Positions 12,031-22,183 of a stretch of DNA of 64,000 nucleotides are shown here, in pieces (positions within the stretch are counted from its first letter, which is position 1; each line of letters starts with the position of its first letter). The position numbers were made by a program, and so were the translations under genes. The notes below the pieces were generated by a model, which worked only from the letters and a program-made list of their open reading frames with translations, was not told the DNA's origin and searched no databases. The DNA comes from Paramecium tetraurelia (taxonomy: Eukaryota > Ciliophora > Oligohymenophorea > Peniculida > Parameciidae). The stretch lies in the NCBI RefSeq assembly GCF_000165425.1, contig NW_001799499.1, positions 310,001 to 374,000 of the forward strand. The letters run 5' to 3'.

Positions 12031-12341
12031 ATCATTTTAATTGTTATCAAGTTAATACAGATTTATTTTATGTCTTAAGACTAAATTTTTGGCTTGGAGT
12101 TAATAAGAATTGTACTTGGAGAATCTACATTCTACTTCTATGGAAAGGAAGAAATATTGATTATTTATAATATTGTTGGTTAGAGAATAGATATAATTTA
12201 TTTAATTTTATTCATAACTTATTTAAATAAAATGATACTGAAGTTTATTTGCAATATGCTAGATATAATTCATCAACAAAATTAGTAAATTAGAATAAAA
12301 TAAATCTATTATTTCTCATATTTATCATAATAAAAATTAAT
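12031..12341. other. Intergenic stretch with a weak open frame
   Basis: A + strand frame starting MSQDQIFGLELIRIVLGES near 12070 stays open until a TGA that overlaps the ATG of the next gene. The first 40 codons look somewhat protein-like, the rest is AT-rich filler. Because it would run into the start of the 12342 gene, I regard it as a possible gene relic or chance. The stretch must also contain the divergent promoters of the genes on both sides. Confidence 0.3.
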
Positions 12342-13272
12342 ATGAGTTTGTCATTTTCTTCATTTGGAAAAATTCTTGAAAAAACCAAACCAATCGCAGT
12401 TGATGAAGTTATAAATCTCAATGGACACATTCTACCCACTATTTAAAAGGATAAGAAGTAAAGAAATTGAAATGATAAAGCAAGCTCTAAATGTTTTCTC
12501 TGTTAAGAAAATTTGAAGGGAGACAGGTAAACGAATCGTTTCCATTTAATTCTGTCTCTAGGAGAGCTAAACCAGCTCTGTGTTGTTTAATGCCTGAGAA
12601 ATCATACGAAGCAAAATACACACCAAAATTTGATGTAGTTTAGTGTAAGTCTCCTTCTTTTGATTTTGGATAAAGATCTAAAAGTTAAATCAGAACAAGG
12701 TCTATCTCAATTTGTAGTCAAGATTACTATATCGATTAATACACATCGTTTAGAACAATATCAAAATCATCAAAAGGGTAAGCTGAAAAGAAAAGCACAA
12801 GCTCTCAAACAAGAGAAGAATGTCCCAAATTTTAGCATTACTTAAAAGTATAACTTACAAAGAATAAGAGAAGCAAAACTAATAATTGCTCTCCTGATTT
12901 CAACAAATATACAGATCGGAAGTGTAATTAGAGAGAGTTTTTACAATAATATGATTTACTAGGAGTAAATTATGCAAGAATAGTAAAATTTATATAAAAT
13001 AATGAAAGAATAAAAGACTTGATGTGGGGTATGTTGAGTTTGGTAAATTTACTGACAAAGTAGTCATGAAGTAAGACAGAGCCGAAACACCTCCATCAGT
13101 TCGTTTGGATTACGACTTTGATAAGCCAAAATAAGTCAGAAACATTTATTTAAGCAACAATAAACCAACGCAACCAAAACTAAAGCCTAAGTTACTACTA
13201 CCATTAATTAATGATTCTAGGTAAAGATATGTAAAAAGAATGCAAGAGTTAATTTCCTGGTCGAATTAATGA
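12342..13272 (+). CDS. Unknown protein, P/K-rich with structural-protein character
   Basis: About 290 residues starting MSLSFSSFGKILEKTKPIAV. Removing introns at 12458-12480 (23 nt) and 12983-13008 (26 nt) makes one continuous frame. Without the second intron the frame would leave the convincing block DKRAETPPSVRLDYDFDKP-like tail (AETPPSVRLDYDFDKPKQ). Short segments such as YEAKYTPKFDVVQCKSPSFD recall proline/glycine-containing sperm-tail or axonemal repeat proteins, but the match is too weak to name a family. Composition is S/K/Q-rich, with no membrane segments. A cytoskeletal or ciliary role is only inferred. Confidence 0.7.
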
Positions 13273-13325
13273 ATAATATTATTAATTTATATAATAAATA
13301 TATATAGATAGATCTAAATTATTTA

Positions 13326-13971
13326 TCAGCAGCATTTTTTGTTTTTTTGTTAAACTTAATACAGACTTTTAGACGTACCTCTAACAAATTCAGGATTCTC
13401 TAATTCCATTTGGGATGCCATGGTGCCAACTTTATCGAACATTTCCTCGATATTTTATTTATATCAAACCTTCTATTCCTTATCCAGTCTTTGCGGATAC
13501 TAAAAATAGCTCAGCATTAATTGAAACTGCAAATTTCTTAGCTTCCGTATAGGTGACAACGTCATTCTCCAAATCAACTTTATTCCCACATAAAGCCAAA
13601 ATCATCCTCTTTCCATCGCAATTCTCCTTCAAATCCTCATGCCATCTTGCTAAACTGCGAAAAGAATCCTTATTTGTAATATCATACACCAAAATGGCAA
13701 TTTAGGATTCTAATATTCTATATATCAAGTTCAAACGAATACATCTATAATATATTTTAGTAAGGGCACGAAAAGCTTCTTGACCTGCTGTGTCCCACAA
13801 TTGAAATGTTATATCCTCTCCATTTATGTTAATGGTTTTAGATAGAAATGAACTTCCAATTGTTGGTTCCGTCTTCCCATCGTATTAATTGTTGACTATT
13901 CTTTTTACAATGCAACTTTTTCCCACATTTGAACTTCCTAAAAACACTGTTTTAAATTATCTATTGTTCAT
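13326..13971 (-). CDS. Rab-family small GTPase
   Basis: A canonical Rab. G1 P-loop GSSNVGKSC, switch I threonine in EPTIGSSF, G3 DTAGQEAF, G4 GNKVDL and G5 SAKTG are all intact, so it should bind and hydrolyse GTP. RabF-like blocks (IYYRQSQIAILVYDIT, ARWHEDLKE) fit Rab5/21/22-type proteins, but I would not fix the subfamily. A 33-nt intron lies near 13711-13743. The C-terminus ends KNKKCC, a Rab dicysteine prenylation signal. It is reached only if about one net base (for example a 25- or 40-nt intron) is removed near 13430-13475. Without that, the frame ends early in IPNGIRES. The convergent gene at 12342-13272 ends 53 bases away. Confidence 0.9.
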
Positions 13972-13999
13972 CTTACTTTTATAAAATATTACAAATTAA

Positions 14000-14569
14000 A
14001 TGGGTCAGAGCTGCATGAATAAAAAAAAAGAATAAAACGATCCTATGCATTAATCCATAAAACCTTAGCACAGAACAAAAAAACCAACTTGGGAATTGCA
14101 TTATAATGAAAGCAGGCCAGAGACTCAAGAGGATCTTGACTTTGACATTGAAACCAGAAATCCTAAAAAAAAAGAAGTTCGTTTCACTACTCCTGAGAGA
14201 AGTCGACGGTCCTTCTCCTAAGGAGTTAAATATCAAAAAGAATTACTGATGAAGCAGATGTTTGGTGATATGTTTGCTAGAAAAAAATATAGTTTAATAA
14301 GATCTGATAGAGAATTGAGATAAAAAGAATACAACAATAGGATCAATAAAACATAAAATGTTGATATCAGTTTCTCCCCTGGGTAATTTTCACTCAAACA
14401 AATTCATGTAAACCATTCAGATCAAACATCAACTTTGAAAGAAGATGTTAAATCTCAGAAGTCTGTTAAATCTAATAGTTAGCCTTAATCAAGCATATTA
14501 AAACAAAAAAGCACTAAAGCGAAATCGCTTTATTCTGGATCCAGAAGAAGTGTTAGGTTTCAATTTTGA
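14000..14569 (+). CDS. Small basic protein, probable N-myristoylation, two RVxF motifs
   Basis: An intronless protein of 189 residues starting MGQSCMNKKKE. Gly2 followed by a small polar residue and Cys5 is a plausible dual acylation (myristoyl/palmitoyl) site. Two segments, KKEVRFTTPERS (about residue 68) and RRSVRFQF (the very C-terminus), fit the [R/K]-x-[V]-x-F docking motif used by protein phosphatase 1 partners, each inside a basic context. The rest is S/K/Q-rich and probably disordered. A role as a membrane-anchored PP1 targeting protein is my inference from motifs only. The Rab gene is divergent, with only 28 bases between the two start codons. Confidence 0.75.
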
Positions 14570-14805
14570 TTAAGTTATATTTATTATTTAATTATGCTTT
14601 ATTCACTTTGATAAATATCAGATTACTGACTTGTTTAATCTTGGTATACTTGAATAAGGGCTGCACTTCTTAACTATTCACTGGGACAAATTAAGTAAAT
14701 CGTATCAACTATCAATTATATTCTTGAATTTAATTAAAGATTAATCTAAATTAAAATATCATAAAATTTATCACCTTCCTCATCCCAATGATCCTAGGCA
14801 TTCAT
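14560..14805 (-). CDS. Small acidic protein, unknown
   Basis: About 81 residues from MNAQDHWDEEGDKFYDILIQ, followed by NLQLNSRIQLIVDTIYLICP and EQLRSAALIQVYQDQT. The composition is clearly protein-like, with an amphipathic helix. The straight reading ends in a TGA that overlaps the last 10 bases of the convergent 14000-14569 gene. An alternative with a 20-nt intron (GTATACCAAGATTAAACAAG) ends at 14618 and avoids the overlap. I recognise no family. Confidence 0.5.
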
Positions 14806-15408
14806 TTAATCTCATTTTCTATTCCTATAATTTCATAAGAAAATGTTTATAGTTACACACGGTTTCCATATAATCAAGTAAAAAGATTCTCAATTATTAT
14901 AAATTAATATATTTATAGATTTTAAATCGAGTTATATCAGGCTCTACTTAATTTTTTGCCCATTATAGTAAAGTTTAAGATAAAAATATATGTCATACGT
15001 ATAATTTTAATCAAATTTATTTAGATTTATCAAATTTAAATCTTGAAGCTAATAGAAAATACTATTCTCTTAATTTAAAATTAATATACTATCCCTAAAA
15101 ACAAAACAATGAATTTATGTTTAAATTAATATTGAAAAAAAAATATTAATTCTTATATAAATAATTAAATAAATTATTAACTAATTATAATTGAAATTGT
15201 ATTCTCTAAATATCTCAATTTCATAAGACGAATTATCTCAACTTCATAATACAAACTATCTACTTACTATATTGAATTCAAAATTTTAATTGTTATTAAT
15301 TCTAAAATTATAATGCATAAAAATATTATTATTTACTATAAATATCTTTGAAAATGCATGTTTTGCAATTAACTAAAATTGTAAAATGAAAATTTAATAT
15401 TAAAACAT
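14806..15408. other. AT-rich intergenic DNA upstream of tRNA-Asn
   Basis: A long + strand frame without an ATG runs through here and through the antisense of the small gene at 14560-14805. It is best explained as chance in a code with one stop. I see no other gene. Several imperfect repeats of the type TTTCATAA/CTTCATAA with TACAAACTATC occur around 15200-15260. Confidence 0.4.
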
Positions 15409-15481
15409 GCTGGTGTAGCTCCAAAGGTAGAGCAGTTGGCTGTTAACCAATTGGTTGAAGGTTCAAATCCTTCCATTAGCG
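15409..15481 (+). tRNA. tRNA-Asn (anticodon GUU)
   Basis: A 73-base cloverleaf with no intron. The acceptor arms GCTGGTG and CATTAGC pair with two G-U pairs, followed by the discriminator G. The D arm is GCTC...GAGC. The anticodon arm GTTGG-CTGTTAA-CCAAT carries GTT at the anticodon. The T arm is GAAGG-TTCAAAT-CCTTC. Internal A box (TAGCTCCAAAGGTAGAG) and B box (GGTTCAAATCC) are good. CCA is not encoded, as usual for eukaryotes. Confidence 0.95.
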
Positions 15482-15486
15482 TTTTT
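15482..15486 (+). terminator. RNA polymerase III terminator of tRNA-Asn
   Basis: A run of five T residues directly after the tRNA discriminator base, the standard pol III stop signal. Confidence 0.8.
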
Positions 15487-15547
15487 ATATCTTTTACATT
15501 TAAAACCAAAGTTAGATAAACCTCATTTAATTATATTAACATAAATA

Positions 15548-15841
15548 ATGGATTAAGACCCAGAACCTCCTAAATCTAGGCTTACTAAATTCTTTTAAAA
15601 GGTTGACAATTGGATTGGACCATCGAGGCTTTAGTATAAGCCTGCGTGTCATGATTTAAAAGAAATGATAGTAGAATGTGTATTAGAGTCGGATTGCATG
15701 AAAAACAATGAAGGAGATTTTAGATTCTGCTTAACTGAAGGAATAAATAAAGAATGTAAAGCCATAAGACATGATTGGTATATTTGCAGAAAATCATAAG
15801 TGGATTGGAATAAACATCATTTTAAGGATGATCCTCGTTGA
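15548..15841 (+). CDS. COA5: Cytochrome c oxidase assembly factor COA5/Pet191
   Basis: An intronless protein of 97 residues. The twin cysteine motif is clear: ACHDLKEMIVECVLESDCM with LKEMIVEC matching the Pet191 pattern. Next comes FRFCLTEGINKECKAIRHDW, then YICRKSQVDW. These cysteines form the disulfide-linked helical hairpin (CHCH-like) imported by the Mia40 pathway into the mitochondrial intermembrane space, where the protein supports complex IV assembly. Human COA5 has 74 residues; this protein has an extra N-terminus of about 25 residues (MDQDPEPPKSRLTKFFQ). The match is good across the whole conserved core. Confidence 0.85.
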
Positions 15842-15875
15842 TTTTGTTATATAATACATTCTAGATAATATTATT

Positions 15876-17149
15876 TCACTCAATTTTAGTTGATGCTTAC
15901 TAGGATTCCTCTACATCTATTTTACCTTTCAAGAAATCATTTGACTATTTGTAAATTTAATATGTATTTTGTATATCAATACCAAGTGTATTACAATAAT
16001 TATGTTCAGCCATGAATTAATAAAGATCTAAAGAATCATCTTCATCAAGTTCTGAGCCAAAACATTTTTCAAATTAATCCTTAAATTGATGTTACATGTC
16101 CTTTTTTTCAATTTATAATAAAAATTTGGCCACTTGACTTGGTTTCAATTCTTTTCTTAATTATTCTAGAGTCTGCCCATAAGCACCTAATTCAAGTTAG
16201 ACTTAATTTTTAATATCTTGAAATGATGAAAGAGTACTATAATATTGAATAATTCGAAAATACTTAGTCAATTCATTTTAAAATCTGATCAATTTTTTCT
16301 ACTTCTTCTACAGTATTTGTTTTTACTTATCTGTTAATTTTAAACTCCTCAATACACCATGTTCAGACTAAACCTCAGATGTTGAGAAAACATCCTAATC
16401 TGTTTTAGCTACTCCAATAACGTAATTTAAATATGGAGATAGGCAATTCTCATATATTTGACGAGCGTAATGATCTATTTATTGTTGTCTCTCTAAAGCT
16501 CCTGATCCGAATTTTTTCTTTTTAATCATACTTGAAATTAATTACATTCAGAGATTCTATGATTGTGTCAATATTCATTTCATTAATATTACTTTAAACT
16601 GAGTTTTGTAAATTCTAAAACAATGTTATTTTATTCTAATCCTAATCTTATTTCTAACATTAATATTCTGTTACCTAATGTATTTTGTTTTACAAATTTG
16701 TCGCCAACTCCGTTGTTTATTCATTTACTCTTTTAAAAATTTCTAATTGCTCAGATAATTTAGTGACCTTAGTTTCAAGTAGTTCTAGGTAGATTTTCTT
16801 TCTTTTTCTACTATTTCTCGCCGATTCTCTATTTTTGGCCAACTTGTCTTCTTTATCACAATTAGAACTTCCAACAATGAGTTGGCTTTAGATCTTACTA
16901 GGAACTTGTCTTTTGCCGACTCTATTAATACTTTATTTGCCTTTACTTTTCGTCTGATTGCTACTCTTAATTCGTAATCTTAATCAAGGAAGATATCTTG
17001 TTTATATATGTGTTTTTTGTGTTTGGTCTTTGCTTTTTATTCTTGGAGCTATTATTTTACCTTTTGCTGGGTTACTCATCTTGTTCGAATTACAAATCAC
17101 TTGAATTTGAATCGTAATTAAGTTAGTCTATATAATCAGGGAAACTCAT
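15876..17149 (-). CDS. bZIP-type transcription factor
   Basis: About 405 residues starting MSFPDYIDQLNYDSNSSD. A bZIP DNA-binding domain lies around residues 95-140. The basic region is KLAKNRESARNSRKRKKIYL (the N..(S/A)AR.SR.RK pattern is intact), and leucines follow at heptad spacing in LELLETKVTKLSEQLEIF. This is a bona fide eukaryotic nuclear factor signature. The N-terminus is acidic, then K/N-rich. The long C-terminal part (FGSGALERQQQIDHYARQIY onward) is helical and has no domain I recognise. Introns of 25 and 28 nt near 16905-16930 and 16523-16550 restore the frame. The start was chosen at 17149, because a later ATG would need several weaker introns. Confidence 0.85.
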
Positions 17150-17199
17150 TTATTTTATATTTTAATAGATAATTAGTAAATAAATTAATTAATTATTTA

Positions 17200-20180
17200 A
17201 TGTTATTTACTTTGAAGAACATTTAATAATTTTAGAGTGTCTTTACATTCTAATAGTATCTATTATTCATCGGAGCAGAGTTTGATTAAAATACCATATT
17301 TTATTAAACAACATTAATATGTTCAGATAATATTCCATTAAAAAAATTCCCAATAATAAAACCTTCTAATTTTTTATACTAAGTATATTTAATATGAATT
17401 TTAGAAACTCTTTGAAGAAAAAAAAAAGGATGAGAACAAATGTATACAATATTCTAACAACGAAAACAATTTTTAAAATAAAAAATATTTTTTGGTTAGT
17501 CAAAAGTTAATACTTTCTGATGAAATGGAAACTTTTTATAAAATAGTGGGGGAACAAAATATTGACTTCATATTATAAAATTTTAAAGTAAAAAGTCCAT
17601 TTTATTAGATATTAATCAAAGAGGACACCAATAAAGAGACTTATATTCAAATATGGGGAGAACCGATTATGAAAAATACAATAAAATAAAAATCAAACAA
17701 CCAAGAAAAAATTTGCAGGTAATAAATTCTTTATTGCAATCATATGTCCAGACAAGTAGGCTTCTTTAAGAAAAGTATTGCATCAACTATTATTTTTAGA
17801 TTTCATAAGTCAGGCCAAAAAAGAGATAATTATGAGGAACTTTATCCCAAAAGAATAAATATCAAATGAAATGATATCTATGAAAGCCACATCAAACATT
17901 TTTGATTAATGTTTTTTTGAGGGAAAATTTAAAGAACAAGAAAAATAGTAATTGAGAATTTTAACTTAAAAATTGATCACCAACATGTAAAAATTCAATT
18001 TTCCCTAAGCTTTCAAGATATTCGTTCCTCTACCTACTAATTATTTAAATTTAAAAAAAGAAGTCTCTCAATCAATTAAATAAAACCTCTATTACATACC
18101 TAATCTATATGATGAAATTTATAAGAACTTTTTAAGTTATGATTAAGTAATTTCAATATTAAGATACTTTCTTCGTACTATCATACCTATTGACTTTTTG
18201 GGATAATCAAACTTATATACTTTCCTAAAAGATTTATCCCAATTTATTACATTCCTAAGATTTGAAGATTAAAATTATTTAGATTATATTAATCGACTTA
18301 ATGTTTTCTAAATTCCATGGATGAATAGTTATTTTTCAAAAAAGAAATAAAAAATTTTAATTTCCAAAAAAAGATAATAACTACTGCCCATCTTTAGGTT
18401 TTTATTCCAACTAATCATCATACCTTTTCTTAGACATAACTTTTACATCACTGAAAGAATGAAAGATGATTGGAAATTATTTTACTATAGAAAAGAAATC
18501 TGGACTTTGGTACTTAAATTATCATTAAATCAATTATCTTCCAATAATTTGAAATAAATATCTCCAGAAAAAATTACAACCCAATATATTGGTAAACTCA
18601 GAATAGTACCTAAACCAGGTACTTTTAGACCAATAGTTACCTATAATAGGAAATCAAGAAGTATATTTTTATTTCAAAATAGTTTCTAAATTGTCACTTA
18701 ATAAAAAATTATTAGATATTAAGTATGTCCTTAGAAATTTAAGAAGCCAACAACTAGGCTTTTCAGTATTTGGAAATCCTTAAATATTCAACAGATTGGA
18801 GGAATTCAAAAAACTATGGATCAAGTATTAATTTCCATAAACTTATTTTATGTCAATGGATATTCATAAATGCTATGATTCTATCCAACTTGAATTTTTA
18901 CTTAAATTTATTGAAGAAAGTAACTTGATTTAAAGTGCCTATGTCATTAATAAATATTATCTGATTATTAGAAATAATAGGTAAAGCAGGGGATCAAAAT
19001 AAATGAGAGAACTATTTAATATTTTTGATAGAACTTGTGCCATTCCTATTAACAATCCTTAAGCTCTTTAAAAGGGATACATCGAATACATTTAATAGAA
19101 TAAATTAGCCATTATCGCTAACCTAGGAATACAAACAACTGTCACATTTAGTGAATTCTTACTTAGCATCAAGGAATTATGTTAGAATAATATTGTTCAA
19201 TTTGAAGATAGATATTTTATTTAGACTCTTGGAATTCCTTAAGGATTAAATATATCTGGAATTTTATGTTCTTTCTACATAGCCAATATAGAAAAAAACT
19301 TGACTAGGAAGTTAATAGGAGATACTTTGATTATGAGATTGACTGATGATTATTGTTGTTTAACATTTGATAAGCAAAATTTAGTAAATTTCATTTGTAA
19401 TTAGATTACTATTAAAAATAATTTTAAAGAAGTTGAAAAGTAGTATAGCATCCATCTGAATGACGATAAAACACAACATAATATAGATTAAAAGATAGTC
19501 AGTTTTAAATGGATTGGCAAAATAATTAATTTGGATAAATTGACCTTAAAACCTGCTTTTGCTTAGGAAAAGGACAGTAGTAAGGAATAAATCTATTTAT
19601 AGAATTTTCAAATTAAATCAATGTTAATCTACCATCAAGAATTAATTCTTATTTTTTTAAGGCCAAGTTGAAATCCTTAATGCTTAATTAATTTAAATTT
19701 TTTTTTAATCCAAAAATAAATGACCAACCAACTTTGATTAAAATAGCCAAAACATTTATACATGCTGGACTGATAAAGTTAATAAATTTTATGGAGAAAG
19801 CCAAATTATTCAAGGTATCAAAGTAAAAGAGTAACAAAATTGATTTTTTAAGTAAAATCATATTTTATCATAGAAATAATCAAATAAGTCCAAATAGAAA
19901 TTGCAAATTATTGCTTCTAATAAGCATAGGAGAGAGGATCAGAATTAGATCAGAATTACATTTTGAGAATAATTAAGAAGTAATTACAAAAAACAATAAA
20001 AAATCACAAAAAATTGAAAACCATTATTAATTATAAAAATTTATGAATCAATATATTTATAACTTTCTCAATATACCAATTACTCACAATATGAATTTTG
20101 AATTAATAAGAGTACGATTGGATAAGTTTTACATATTTTCATCACATGGAAAATCAATTCATAATGATGAATCATTATGA
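17200..20180 (+). CDS. TERT: Telomerase reverse transcriptase
   Basis: About 960 residues. It adds telomeric repeats to chromosome ends using the telomerase RNA template; in ciliates it also caps the many new macronuclear ends made during development. RT motifs in order: T (IIPFLRHNFYITE, then YYRKEIW), 1 and 2 (GKLRIVPKPGTFRPIVTYN), A (MSMDIHKCYDSI), B (LGIPQGLNISGILCSFYIAN), C (MRLTDDYCCLT), D/E (KQYSIHLNDDKTQ, FKWIGKIIN). The three catalytic aspartates are present. Introns removed: 17383-17404 (22 nt), a 25-nt one near 17770-17795, 18662-18683 and a 26-nt one near 19578-19603. Each removal restores the frame. The N-terminal domain (MLFTLKNIQQF start) is short of recognisable landmarks. The ORF runs to a TGA at 20178. 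Confidence 0.95.
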
Positions 20181-20359
20181 ATTGATTATAAGTCAGAAAA
20201 TTGATAATTAACTCAATAATACTATATGCTATTAAATACTATGATCTCAAATCTTAAGATGTTCATAGATCAGCAAAAGGTATATTGATAACGTTTGTGA
20301 GATAAGTCTGAATAAACTTACTATCATGTTACTCATGGTTATTAGCCATTCTTTGATAA

Positions 20360-21046
20360 TCATAGATTATTATATTAATATAATTATATGGTATTCACTA
20401 TTTCACCAAAATATTGATGATTGGAATATTTTGGAGTTTAAATAATAAATCCAAAGACATATATAATTTCATTACTCTCAACTTTAAACCTCCTAGCTTT
20501 AAATAATTGCTTAAACTGAATGCTTAGTTATATCATACTTAAATCTCTTCATAAAAACTGGATTAAGCATTTTGAGCTAAATAATTCACTAAATCTACCC
20601 TATAATTTTAAACCTTTATTCATAAATGAATTTGTAATATATGTATTGAAATAAATCATTAAATATTTTGTAAAAAACAAAATAACTAAATTGATAACAT
20701 CAATTAATACATATCTAGACACAAAATCAACATAAGATTGGCCTTAAATTTATAAATAAAAGCTTTTTCTTCTAATAATAGAATTATTTAAATGATAACT
20801 TGCTTTCTTAATCTAAAAAATGATTATACAGACTAGATTGGAACTATCGAAAGTTAATATTTAAGAGAACTCATCTTAATGACACATTATTGAAACATAT
20901 ATATTTTTAATTTTTAATTTCTAATCCCAATTTCACTAATCTATAATTTGGTTTGATACTTAAATTATAGGCTTCAATTTAGGGCTGAGGAAGATATAGA
21001 TAGTACCCTCTTTATTTAAACAGACCTTTTAAGATTTTGAATCCAT
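20360..21046 (-). CDS. Unknown protein, intron-rich
   Basis: Begins MDSKSQKVCLNKEGTIYIFL. It can be read continuously to a TGA at 20360 by removing four candidate introns: 19 nt near 20955, 25 nt near 20680, 22 nt near 20598 (GTAGATTTAGTGAATTATTTAG) and 29 nt near 20520. The joined C-terminal half is protein-like: LDIYFVFYKIFNDLFQYIYY, then NAQSSFYEEIQQLFKARRF and VESNEIIYVFGFII. It has an aromatic-rich, possibly membrane-embedded centre. No family is recognised. Several alternative splicings exist in the first half, so the N-terminal model is weak. Confidence 0.5.
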
Positions 21047-21281
21047 TTATTAATTATTAAATAATTCTCAAAAAAAATTTAATATTTTATGATAACTAAT
21101 ATTTGAGTTTATCATTTTAACAATATCGCTTAAATTAAATTTATTGATATCCTTTACTATAGTAAATGAATAAATTTCTAATTTTTCTTTAACAATAATA
21201 CTGTCTCATATAATAATGATGTGTTTGTTAATTTGTTTTATTTATTATGATTTATATTTTTATTTTAAGAAGCCATTTTAT
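21047..21281. other. Divergent intergenic region
   Basis: About 235 bases between two divergent genes (20360-21046 on the minus strand, 21282-21732 on the plus strand). It is AT-rich and presumably contains both promoters; I see no further gene or structured RNA. Confidence 0.4.
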
Positions 21282-21732
21282 ATGATAGAGAATGATCTCG
21301 AAAATATGAAAATGTAATGCATGCTTTTATTCTAGTATGTTAAATAATGATAATCCAATGCCAATAAGTACTTTATAATATGTTTTACTACCAAAATGCA
21401 AAGATGAAATTTTCACCAGAAAGAATAACTAAAATTATATAAAGTCATATTTATCTTAGGGAGTAAACCCTAAAAATATAGTTCCAACCAATCTTGAGGA
21501 TGGAATTTGGGTTGGTCTTCCAAATCAAACCCAAAATTAGTTTACGAAGTCAATACTTAAGGATGCCTAAAAATATACTGAACAGTTAAATTACACCATA
21601 AACAGATATTCTGAATATACTTAAATGAATAGTATAATAAAATCGTGTAACACATCAAGAAAAGGTACAAAACGAGTGACTTTCGAGAATTCGGAAACAT
21701 TACCTGAAAAATATTATTAACCTAAATAATGA
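21282..21732 (+). CDS. Small unknown protein with an RVxF-type motif
   Basis: About 142 residues starting MIENDLENMK; a 22-nt intron at 21314-21335 joins this to IMLNNDNPMPISTLQYVL. The protein is polar and Q/N-rich, with a central block LEDGIWVGLPNQTQ. Near the C-terminus it carries SRKGTKRVTFENSE, in which K-R-V-T-F fits the protein phosphatase 1 docking motif. No domain is recognised. If no intron is used, a start at 21337 gives a protein only slightly shorter. Confidence 0.7.
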
Positions 21733-22183
21733 TTTGTACCATTTACATTTACTTAAATAACCAGAATATATTTAAAGGGTTTCTTATGATTAATAATAAA
21801 CAATCTATAATCAAGTATTTAAACTTTAATTAAACATTTATTTGGAAATAGGACAAATTGGTTATAATTGTGAAAAATTATGAATAACATTCTTGTTAAT
21901 ATTTATTTGTCCTTCTAAGTTTCCAACTTTACTTTCCTTTTTATCTACTCTTCATTTTTATGATAAGTAATAATATTGATATTAATTTGAGGTTATTTCA
22001 TTTAAATTTCATATGCTCTTATATATATTAATAATTGTTATAGCTCTTTAATAAGACATATATTCATTGTCTTCAGTAAGTTAAATTCGGATCAAATTTT
22101 ATAGTAAGTTCTTAGTACATTAGATTGAATTTATATTTATGTAAAATTATATATTATTATAATCAATAAATCTATCTACTAAA
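21733..22183. other. Intergenic, nothing recognised
   Basis: About 450 AT-rich bases between two convergent genes. No coding frame with plausible composition, tRNA or repeat could be supported on either strand. Confidence 0.5.

Noticed and set aside
14598-15194. A + strand open frame of nearly 200 codons without TGA
   Set aside because: It has no usable ATG, and its first part is antisense to the more protein-like small minus-strand gene at 14560-14805. In a code with TGA as the only stop such frames arise by chance.
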